NCBI GenBank assembly: GCA_012861695.1
Contig: JAAOOA010000086.1
Coordinates: 21,405,658 to 21,469,657 of the forward strand
Source: Trematomus loennbergii
Taxonomy: Eukaryota; Chordata; Actinopteri; Perciformes; Nototheniidae
Direction: 5' to 3'
DNA: 64,000 bases
Below the pieces are notes generated by a model. The model was not told the DNA's origin. It made no database searches and saw nothing but the letters and a program-made list of their open reading frames with translations. Shown here piece by piece: positions 40,020 to 50,189 of this stretch. The position numbers were made by a program, and so were the translations under genes. Position 1 is the stretch's first letter, and the number at the start of each line of letters is the position of its first letter.

Positions 40020-40293
40020 TCCAGAGGGAGTTTCTCTCCCACACCCTTCCCCCCCTGCCTGAAACGCCTCTATTGGACTCCTTTGTTTACTTCTGTAACA
40101 TAATGACATCACTATGTAACACTCGCGCTTCTATTGGCTAGGTTTCAGACAGAGGGTGAAAAAGGTAATGCAGCACAGGCAGTATGAGAAAAATAAAAAC
40201 CTTTTTGAACATTGAAGCATGTTAACATGTCACAGTAGAGACACTAAATACTATTATGAACCTTAAACAATTAGCATAATAGGGCCCCTTTAA
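40020..40293 (-). mobile_element. TTAA-type MITE, right-end portion
   Basis: Ends 'agcataatagggccccttta' with TTAA at 40290-40293, the complement of TTAAAGGGGCCCTATTATGCT. The interior 'ttctattggctagg...cagacagagggtgaaaaagg' occurs in inverted form at about 48375-48420. The left end abuts the preceding MITE and is not resolved. Confidence 0.55.
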
Positions 40294-40864
40294 AGTAAAT
40301 GTACATGCCTTTCTCTGACACAATATTCAGCAGGCCTTACTCTTTCTTTTTTTAACCCAACATTTACAACTTGTCACCTTATCCTGCATTTACCATGTTT
40401 GTGTGCGTGCGCGTGTGTGTAAGCCCTGGAGCTCATCTGGTCGGATCTGATTTCCCCCCAGCTGGCTGATGTGGAACAGTGGCCCAGATGTTGCAGAGAT
40501 TACAACTCGCTGCAGTGGGTGGAGGGAAGCTTCCAGACCATTCAGGACAATAAATACATGGAGAGAATTCCCGCTCCGTCCAAAGAGATAATCTCTGGGG
40601 GGTTTTTCTGTCACAAACAACAAGCTAAAAGTCATGTTTTCTGCAGGATGGTATATCACATAACTGCTATTAGAACATTACAAGATGTCTGACTTGTATT
40701 TGCCTTTTGTTTTGCATGTTATGCTGGTAACTATACATGAATGATCCAGTGTGTATATAGTAAGGAAAGTTACTGCTATTATTGTAATTATAGGTGTTAC
40801 AATGTTTTAAATGGTTACTGCCACAATGGTATGTTACTATACAAATACATAGACATTGATATCA

Positions 40865-40866
<2 letters not shown>

Positions 40867-40909
<43 letters not shown>

Positions 40910-41113
40910 TACACAAACACACACACATACACATACACACATACACACATACACATACATACACAACACACATACACATATTTGCACATAAATAACGCAT
41001 GCATTCACACGCACACACATATACATACTGTACACACATACGTACACACACACACATACATACATACATAAATACGCACACATGCATACTGTACACACAT
41101 ATACGTACATTCA
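40867..41113. repeat. Imperfect (AC/AT)n microsatellite
   Basis: A pure AC start followed by mixed ACACAT and ACATAC units over about 245 bases. Confidence 0.9.
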
Positions 41114-42064
41114 TACATATTTTTCTAGAAATGCAATGAGGGTCTTGCTCCTTCCCTGTACACCTCTATTAGTTAGTTTAATAGTATGTTTAAATTACCT
41201 AATCTGTAGAGCATGTTTTATGTAATCCTGTGAGTCCAAATGAGTTCCTGTGGTTTGTACAGGGCAGCGGGGGATCATTCTGGCAGACTGTCAGTAAAAC
41301 TCAGTCCACAGACACGCCGCTCACAGCAGCAGACAGATTATCTGCTTCTGGCATGTCAGGGCGTATTAACAGCAGGAGGTTGTTAAAGTTAATCCCTTTC
41401 TGACATTTGTACTGACACAAAAGAGTATTTTTTAAGCCTGAAGTTGGTATAAAAACTACAATATTATCGTCATTATTATCCTTGTTTTTATGAAAAACTG
41501 CAGGTCCTAGGGATTTTTAATCAAGGCTGCAGACTTTTCTATTTTTTCCCATGCCTTTAATTAACTGAAATAATAAATAATTTCTTACATTGCACTGTAA
41601 GTTTTTCATTTACCTGTCTTATTCTATTTTAGTTGTTTTCAATTTCATATATTTTTGGCCTTTTGGTGACTGTTTTTAATTGTATTTGAAAATCTTCAGA
41701 GGTGTGTTTCTTTCCACTTTGTCTCGATGTTTTAGATGTTTTATTCAAAGCACTTTGAATGGCCTCGTTGCTGAAATGAAGCACAAGTGCCTCCAAATTG
41801 TACTTACAGTAAAGCTGCTGTAATCATTGGAAAATGTTCACATAGAAAAGCCCTTCATTCTTAGAGTAGCTCTTCTCTTCTTCATCCAATGCATGTCATT
41901 TCTGGGATAACAGCATGTTCAGCAATATCAGCCGGTTTCGCACTTTGTTTCTGAGCATTATGTCCATTATATGTAATTCCCTTTTTTTACATGGTATGGA
42001 AAAGCATAGAGCATTTAATCTGAGTGTCAGTGAAGCAGAATATTACGGCTGAACTAAAGCCCCC

Positions 42065-42066
<2 letters not shown>

Positions 42067-42102
<36 letters not shown>

Positions 42103-42108
42103 ACACAA

Positions 42109-42164
<56 letters not shown>

Positions 42165-42192
42165 ACACACACACACACACACACACACCACA

Positions 42193-42223
<31 letters not shown>

Positions 42224-42226
42224 CAC
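42067..42226. repeat. (CA)n microsatellite with periodic CC and AA interruptions
   Basis: About 160 bases of CA broken by repeated CCA and CAACA steps. Confidence 0.95.
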
Positions 42227-42439
42227 TAACATGGTTGGTCTCAAGTAAACAGACACTGTTTGGCCATGTTGTAACAAACCTTTATTTTAAATCTGACGTT
42301 GATAAGTGTGTCTTTAGCAATGTTCTCTTTCTGTGTGTGTACAGTACATTTGATTTCACTTGCTCAGAGTGTTTCTGAAACAGTGTGTGTGTTTGCTCAT
42401 CTTACGCAATGTGAAACCAAGGACTGCCAAAGAGTGAGA

Positions 42440-42790
42440 GAGAGAGAAAACAGCAAGTCAATTAAAGGGAATTTTCATTAGCCGTGACAGCCTGGGAAAA
42501 TAGCAAACAGGAGAGGGAGAGCATAAAATAACAATTATTACGACATTACATGGAAGGCAACAGAAGCCATGGCAATTAGACCCTTTTCTTTTCCATTATG
42601 AGGAAAATGCTGATTGCAAAATGTCAAGGCTGTAAAATAATGACACCATCGACTTTCAAATTGGTTCCTTATTAATTTTAGAGCCTCTCCGGGCAAGGGC
42701 TACATTTCTGATGGGAACCGCGTAGATTTCCTCATGTGTCCCCCTTAAGTCTGATTAGCAAATTAAGACTGGAGACAAACTAGTTGTAAG
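42440..42790. promoter_or_regulatory. Possible conserved non-coding element downstream of snrk
   Basis: A non-repetitive, non-coding block with closely spaced homeodomain-like sites (CAATTA, TTAATTTT, GCAATTAG) and words such as 'tccattatgaggaaaatg'. It lies in the gene-free region between two tail-to-tail genes. Its appearance resembles vertebrate conserved enhancers. Conservation has not been tested. Confidence 0.25.
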
Positions 42791-45500
42791 ATAATAAAAG
42801 GGATATTCTTGTCAGACGTTAGCCAAAGCATTCCAATACAAATTTGAGCTTGCCTTTTCTAATCTCCACACCAACCATTTTACTGAATTTCACCAAATCC
42901 CGGTCAAACGTGGTACTTCCGATACCAAATTCTTGTCACAGTGCCTACACGTTATGCATTCATATGCATAATCTGTTTATGGGGATTGGTTCTCTATAAG
43001 CCGCTCTTTCACTAGAGTATGCAATTCTGTCTTTCAAAAGGTACGATTTTCCGGGAAAATTAAGGCTGGATGGATTAATGCAACTTCACAACCAAAACAG
43101 GAAGAGGTAGTGCTTTTGGATTGTTATCCCTTCTTGCCAAAGAGTAAGGAAAATGGAAAGTAAGTGTTCCAGTTGTGTTTTTTACATTGGCACCAACAAA
43201 CATACGTCTTGGAAAAGCTAGGAGAATGTCTTTTAAACACTTTAACAAAAACAAACCTGGGAAATTCTAATTATATGACCTGGAATAGAAGGAGCAAACA
43301 GCAGGAGTGCACACACAAGAAAACACGCAGGACACGAGGAACTTTGGGCATTGTAGCTATAAATGGCAGCCACAACATTGCTGCTAAACAGGAAAGCTGC
43401 ACAAAGGGAAAGATGTGTGCACGATATAGCTTTGAAGTTACAGCTTTAAGAATATGAGAATTGAATTGACTATAGAGTAGATAATTACTGGTTTCGAGGA
43501 CAGGGGACTTCCTTCCATGCCACATCCTTTTCTTTCACACTAATGGTCTTAAATATGAGAATGGCATTTTGGATCTAGCCCAAGCGCGTTTCTAAAAGTG
43601 CCCATGGAGGCTCCTCAACTGTGAGGAAGACATGTAGCTAGAAAGCCATTGTTCGAAAGTAATTAACAAATGCAGCCAGAGCCCTTTTCCAAGAAAGGCA
43701 AAACAGTCTGCAGGGTGACAATAAAAAGTGTTTGGTTTTAAAGGCACTGATACTGCAAAGTGGTGATTTTAATTGTTACTTTGCCTGTGAAAACATTTCA
43801 TCATTCATCATCTAGTTGGAGTTGTGTTTCCTGCTATCTGGTCAATATTAATCAAATATGTAGTCTTTTAGCTCAGTTTTAGTTAAACTCTAGCTAACTC
43901 TAGTTGCTAACTCTTGTAGCTAACTGTAGTTGCTAATTTGGCGCTTGCCGGTTGGTGTTCAGAGGGTTCTTTAGACTTTATTTTTGCTGGAAACAGAGCT
44001 GTCTGTTGCAGAAACAACCAGTGAGACAAGTTTCAAGCAATAAAACCAAAAACAATATGTGTAAAGATGCTAAAATGCTGCATAGAGCTCAGGGGAACTA
44101 GCTAGTTGGGAGATAACTCTCCATTATCACTACTAGCAATCTTTTGACATTAAGGGAGTTCTTTGAAACATTATAATATAAAAACAGGGATTATAGTATC
44201 TTTGAAGAACTGCTGCATTCATTTTTTTAAAACCTGTTTCTTGTATGATAGATGGAGTCAACTTTAGTCCAACAACTTCCTACTGGCGACCACTGGAGTA
44301 CTCTTTTTAAAGTTATGTTTACAGCTTCAGTACATATAAATGAGCCATCTGAATATGTACTAATGATCATTTTATAATGAGTTTAAATGTGTAGGTGATG
44401 AACGCCCAGCTTTACTTTGAACTGAAAGTAAACAAACAATTGAGACACGCTTGTAAATTTGCCTGGAGACATGCTAGACCAGATTTAGTTAGATTCAATA
44501 GTTTTACTGAAGAAGGAGAAATACAGGATGTTATGAATCAGCAGCACTTCAGTATCAGTCGCAGTGAAGTCTCTGATGAGATGGCTCTGCATGAGTCTGA
44601 ATGTAAAACTCTCATTGCCTCTTTGGATGCATTTACCTCCTCCTGCGAGGTGAAGAGAAGTCATCACATCCACATGCGTTTCCTGTGCTGTGTCTGTAGA
44701 GAATAACCAGCTGGCAAACTCCAGATCTACTTCTTTCAGGCATAATTTAAATGCTGTGATCATTAGACGCCTTTAGTATGATGTGTGTGCTGTGAAGAGC
44801 TCTCAATGCATCAAGGCTGAGAATTGTGGGATTTCTGGCAAAAAAAACCTAGCTTTCAGATTATTAGTGGGGAATTTACTTTATAGATATTCCTTTTATT
44901 TAAAAACACAGTGGCACTGCACACTTTAGTGACATATTGTTCTTGTTTATTGTGCAAATATCAAGCTAGCTGCCAACTCTGTGATCAAAATAAATATCAG
45001 GACTGTAAATATCATCAGTTACTCTTGAGCAGACTATAATAGTTTGGTTTAGACATGAGGGTAGAGGAGCTGCATGTGCATGTGTGTCATTGCAGGATTG
45101 TCACGTAAGATTTGAAGAATTGTTTGTTTGTTGTATTGTTAGCTTTTAATTTCTGCATTTCAACTTATTGTATTCAATGCAACAGTTTCTGATACAGATT
45201 AGGCTAGAGTAATATTATTAGTACTTTACTAGGATTGTTTTCAACGTGTGTGATAGAATTTTTTTCAGTAACTTGAAACTATTGTGACGGTCAAATGTAT
45301 TGAAAACAGAAGGATGTAAAAAACATCGAAATCCGATAAAATGTTTTTAGTTTAGGAGTAATTCTCGCTTTAATTCATATTACTATGCGTTAAGGTTTAC
45401 AAAAACAATATTTTAACTGCAGTGAAAAAAGAAGAACAAAAGTTGATTTAAGAAAAAGACCAACTTATTTTATCCAATGATATTAATCACTTTATTTTAA
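42791..45500. other. Gene-free interval
   Basis: Small open frames occur, for example 44395-44706, but none has splice context, domain similarity or repeat identity that I can support. AT-rich unique-looking sequence. Confidence 0.5.
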
Positions 45501-45999
45501 TTAAATGGGACCTATCATGCAAAATGCACTTTTGTACGTCTTTTATACATGAATATGTGTCCCCGGTGTTCCAGGGAACTCACCAAGTGTCAGAAAACAC
45601 AACCCTCTCTATTTTCCTCCATACCCAAATCTCTAAAAAAAGGGGCTGCAACGGATCTGATAAAAACTGATCCAGATTTGAACACTGTCCTGACGTCAGG
45701 ACGGTGGCGCTACGGCTATTGGGCCAACTCCACCAATCAGGAGGAGACAGACACGGCCATTGCCGTTCGAAAGCGCTGGAGACGCTGTTGTACATATGCC
45801 AGGCCAGTAGATGGTGCTGTTCTCACTGAATCTGCCCTTGCAGAGCAGAGCTAAAAAAAAGTGCAAATTGAGCGAAATGAGGCATGGCTAAAATGCATGA
45901 TCTGTTTGGTATTTTGAAAACAGAAACGTATAAATACACCTTATATAGGTATGGCCCTACAATATATCATTTAAATATACCATGATAGGTCCACTTTAA
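45501..45999. mobile_element. TTAA-flanked MITE, copy B (uninterrupted)
   Basis: TTAA at 45501-45504 and 45996-45999 enclose inverted ends ATGGGACCTATCATGC and its near-complement. Long stretches match copy A at 3318-6079. At about 45880-45900 the sequence 'gaggcatggctaaaatgcat' is continuous, which is the empty site of the nested hAT in copy A. Confidence 0.8.
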
Positions 46000-48250
46000 A
46001 TTAGCATAGTTTCCATGCTAGAATGTTCAGAAAGGTCTTTATTTTTAAACCTATTTAACACACTACAGGAAAAGGAGAACTCAAAAAAGCATAATAGGGT
46101 CTCAAAAGCTTTGAATGTAAAATAAATGACAAAGGAACCATAAAATAGTCAGACAGAGATATCACTGATAGCTTTTAGATCAGAGCTTGATGCTCTGGCT
46201 GCAGAAACCTGTATGTGGTGGTATGGATGAAAGATAAAATAGCGAGCTGAGAGGTGGCCAGCAGCCGAGCGAGCAGTGTGTGTTTCTGTGTGCACACGTC
46301 TTTTATCCGCAATTAAATCAGGCCTTCAAGCTTTCAATTATATCCAAACTCAGTATGAAAGCTCCTGTCACTTTTCTCACTTTTCGTAATGAAATGATTT
46401 CATGCCCATGTGACTGAGTGGGAGACTGAGACGTGATGAAAAAGCCTGCGGGTTTATTAAGTGAGTTTCATGGACAGAGGCCAGGGCACAGTGTGTGTGC
46501 ATGTCTCAACAGAGAAGCTGCACACATGTAGCTGCTGCTGATCCTCCTCTCTGACAAGCAGCAGCCTGCATCTTCAGGGACACAAGCAGCCCATAATTAC
46601 CTCTTCCCACCACAGCATCACTTCCTGCAAGTCAGGGATCCAAAAGACTTGTCTCCGTGGCTACCCTGTTGCCAGGAGACAGTTCGGGTGGGCCGCGTGG
46701 ATGTCTTAGAAATGACAGACGGGCAGAGGTAACAGGTCTTGGTGCTCAGAAATAACACGTCTCCTGCTATCAATCTCCTTCTTAACGTTTCAAACCCAGA
46801 GCCTTTAATGCCATTTGTACCTTCCGCATAAAGAGGACATATTTTGGGAATCAAATATAAAAAAGGTGTCTTGTTGAGCGTTCCTGTAAACAAACTTGTA
46901 GTTATGTTTGCATTTTGGTTTTCTCAAGGAAACACATTGTATGCATTCCCAACGTCTAATGTGTTGAATGTGTGTACAATAGGGAGTATTTCCTTCCAAA
47001 TAAAACACTTTTTTGAATATTTTAAATCAAGCAATGTTTGCAAGTGGTCCAAATCTTTTTTAACAAATCCATTGTCAAACAGTAAAATAAAGTGAAACCG
47101 AGAGCTGGAATTGTTTGAATCTTTTTGTATCCAATGTACAAGTCTGTTTACCTGACAGTGGATTACTACTGCATATGTAAAGAAGTTGAATGAAGTCACT
47201 TGAGTCAGCATCTGTTAGGGCCCCAGGACTACAAGTTTGAAAAGGAAATCAATCTGAGGCTGTGACGTTATGGAAACTCTGCAGCCCACTCCTCATCTCT
47301 GCATGAAGCTGCTAGATGCATAAAAACACATTCATCGCTGACAGCACTGTTGGTGGTTACGTTGCATTGTGGTTCATGTAGGCATCCATTTTTAAAAAGG
47401 AAAAAATATCCATGATATAAAAATAAGAAAACCATGTGTTTTTGCTGAATCGATTGTGATTTTTTAATATAATGTCTGTTATGAGTCTGACGATATAGAA
47501 GTGAAATTCTAAATAGCTAGAGTACTCTTAAAGTTGCGGCACTTTGAAAACCAAGGGAAACTACCTTTTACTTTGCAATTAAGACACTTCTCACACCTAG
47601 TAAGTATTTATGATGAATCAGGTTTTCCCTCAGTAGGGGACAATCGCATGTTGTAGCAAAAACTGTTACCTGTAGATATGAATTTAGGGGTTTTTCCCAA
47701 AATGTCTCATAAACAGACACATGTCCATATATTTAAAAAAAAGCTAATTTTGCAGACTCACATATTTACAAAGTGTATGTCTCCCAGTGAGGGATCAAGT
47801 TGTCTAACTCATGTCGACCCCCTTTGAAGTAGAAGGCCTATTTTTAGTCCAACACATCTCTGACCCTATTCTGTCACAGCAGCTGTGACCGAGCAGAGAG
47901 CCGAGTGTCGTGCAGCTCTTGAAGCTTCGCTGTCCGGGTCTCCTGAGTGGGTCACTCCACTCAATATGCATGTGAGGGCGCTTTGAATGGGATTCACTGT
48001 CACCTCTCTGCATAAAGGAGAGGAGAGGTAATCTAGCATGCTGTCACTGTGCTGCCACCTGCTGGCCTCTAACAATCCAGGGAGTTTCCTGAACAACACG
48101 GCAGCCCTTTGACCCAAACACTTCTGCCTCATATCTCTCACAGAGTGGGTGAGCGGTCAGGGACGGGAACATCCTGTGTACATCGCCTAGACCTCAACCC
48201 AAAACAAGATATTCCCTTGAGAGACGATTTCCCAACAGTTTGCCCCGCCT
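46000..48250. other. Gene-free interval
   Basis: No exons were recognised. The block at about 46300-46600 is richer in complex sequence and could be regulatory, but nothing specific can be supported. A CTCF-like motif at 48052 is annotated separately. Confidence 0.5.
48052..48065 (-). promoter_or_regulatory. CTCF-like motif
   Basis: The minus strand reads CCAGCAGGTGGCAG, a close match to the CTCF core consensus, about 640 bases beyond the abhd5 stop codon. Motif evidence only. Confidence 0.45.
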
Positions 48251-48252
48251 GC

Positions 48253-48480
48253 ATAAAGGGGCCCTATGTCATCATTTCAGATTCACATCTGTAGGTTGTG
48301 TCTCTACTGGACATCCATGCTTTAATGTTCACTAGGTTTTTATTTGTCTCATACTGCCCGTGCTGCATCACCTCTTTTCACCCTCTGTCTGAAACCACAG
48401 CCCAGTCTGCTCTGATTGGTTAACTGGCTGGCTCTGTTGTGATTGATACCAAGAGAGCAACTCAGACTGCATCTCACATT
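48253..48480 (+). mobile_element. TTAA-type MITE fragment
   Basis: Starts 'aaaggggccctatgtcatc' and continues 'catgctttaatgttcac...' and 'ttttcaccctctgtctgaaa'. The last part is the inverted counterpart of the element ending at 40293. The right end is missing and no clear TTAA was found. Confidence 0.5.
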
Positions 48481-48696
48481 TATTTACAAAACATTATGGA
48501 CTTTGGATAAAGAAACCTGTCATCATCTGACCTTTGACCCTAAGGGAGTGTTAGACGGTGAAATTATGAATAAATTGTTCTGAGTCAGTGATTGCTTTCT
48601 CTTTAAGAATCAAGTGTATTATAAGAGGCGTACAGCTGAGGTGGCGCTGTGAGTTTCGGTTAGTTGAACCCTTTGACCTCCAGCTGGTCGCCTGGG

Positions 48697-50130
48697 TCAG
48701 AAAGCTCTCTGCTTCGTTTCCTCCTCTTTGCTTTTCCTCTCCATCGTAGCGAGGATCTGGAGGACTGCCTGGTTGAAGTCATCAGGCTGGTCGGCAAAAA
48801 CGTAATGGCCTGCTCCTCTGATCATCTGACAATACATAAACACACAGAAAAGTCAGAGGTCAGAGGTCGGGTGCACAGGTTAGCTTACTTGAGACTAGGG
48901 CAGGGGGGGGATATGTAGAAAATCAAATATCACAATTTCTTTGACCAAATACGTGGGTATTGTGACGATATTGTAGGGTTTACCATTAATGCTTCTACGT
49001 AATATCTATAAATGAAAGAAAATTCTCATAATTAATCATCAGTAACATGGATATGATGATTAGGCAAATAATGAAACAGCAGGACAAGTCTGTTAAGTTC
49101 AGAAAATAATATCACTTTATTGTAATGCAGCGTAAAAATCAGCATCACACTCATTTATCAAACACAGACGAAACAAATAGAAAGTAATAACACCTTAATT
49201 AAATCAATATTGTTAATTATTTTATTATATAGTCCTGACCTCAAAATGTAAGACAATGTCGCGTTTGTCTCATATCACAATGTGGATATTATGTTGATAT
49301 ATTGAGACTTGATATGAAACTGAAGAGACAACAGTTTGAATAACTTACCGTGATCTGCACATCTGGTCTGGTTTTCTTCAGCTCATATCCAGAGTCGCTG
49401 TCATGCTGGAGCGGGATCCGTAGATGAAGGAAATGGGAATGTCCGCCTGGATTTGTCCGATCCTCTCCTCCATGGGCCTCTTAGCCCAGCCGTAGGGAAT
49501 GGTCATGTTGCTGAAGGCCGTTTCTCCACTGAAACAGAGTAAAAAACGTTGGAGAGGAGTAAAATAACACATTAAGGCTTACAAAATTCCTCACCTTGGA
49601 CTCTGGGCATTCAGGTGGTAGATGTAGTCGGATACCGTGTTGTCGTCAAACACTGCCGAGTATTTCTGCTTAAAATCGGACCTGATCGTCTGGACCAGCT
49701 TCGGACCTGAGAGATATCAGGAAAATAAAGCTTCTTCTGACCTCTACATTTCACATTTCATGCCACAAGATGGCAAACAGAGATTTATGAAATGATTTAT
49801 TTACAGAACCAGATAATAGATAGTGAGAATGGCAGGTCAAGTAAAGACAATGAAAGCAATGACAGAGCCGGTAAAAAATAGCAAAATAGTTTTGTGTTAG
49901 GTAGAAAAAGGGTTTACAGGAATATATGTTTTACATGATAAACTCTAAACACAATCTCACAATACGGCTGGCATAGGAGGAATAGTAAAAGCAAACATGG
50001 TCCATTTAACACTAATTTATTGTATTTACACCCTTTTTTATACAGTATTTTGATGTTTTTAATTTAAAAACAAGGTCATGTCTGCAAGCCTCAGACGTAA
50101 TATACTGAGTATGAGACAGAGGGAAGAATA

Positions 50131-50189
<59 letters not shown>

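Noticed and set aside
40420..40692. Open frame 40471-40692 and the preceding acceptor-like C-tract as an exon
   Set aside because: No convincing donor, phase partner or protein similarity; unsupported.
44395..44763. Overlapping open frames on both strands of about 100 codons
   Set aside because: No domain similarity, start context or splice partners; length is within chance for this composition.
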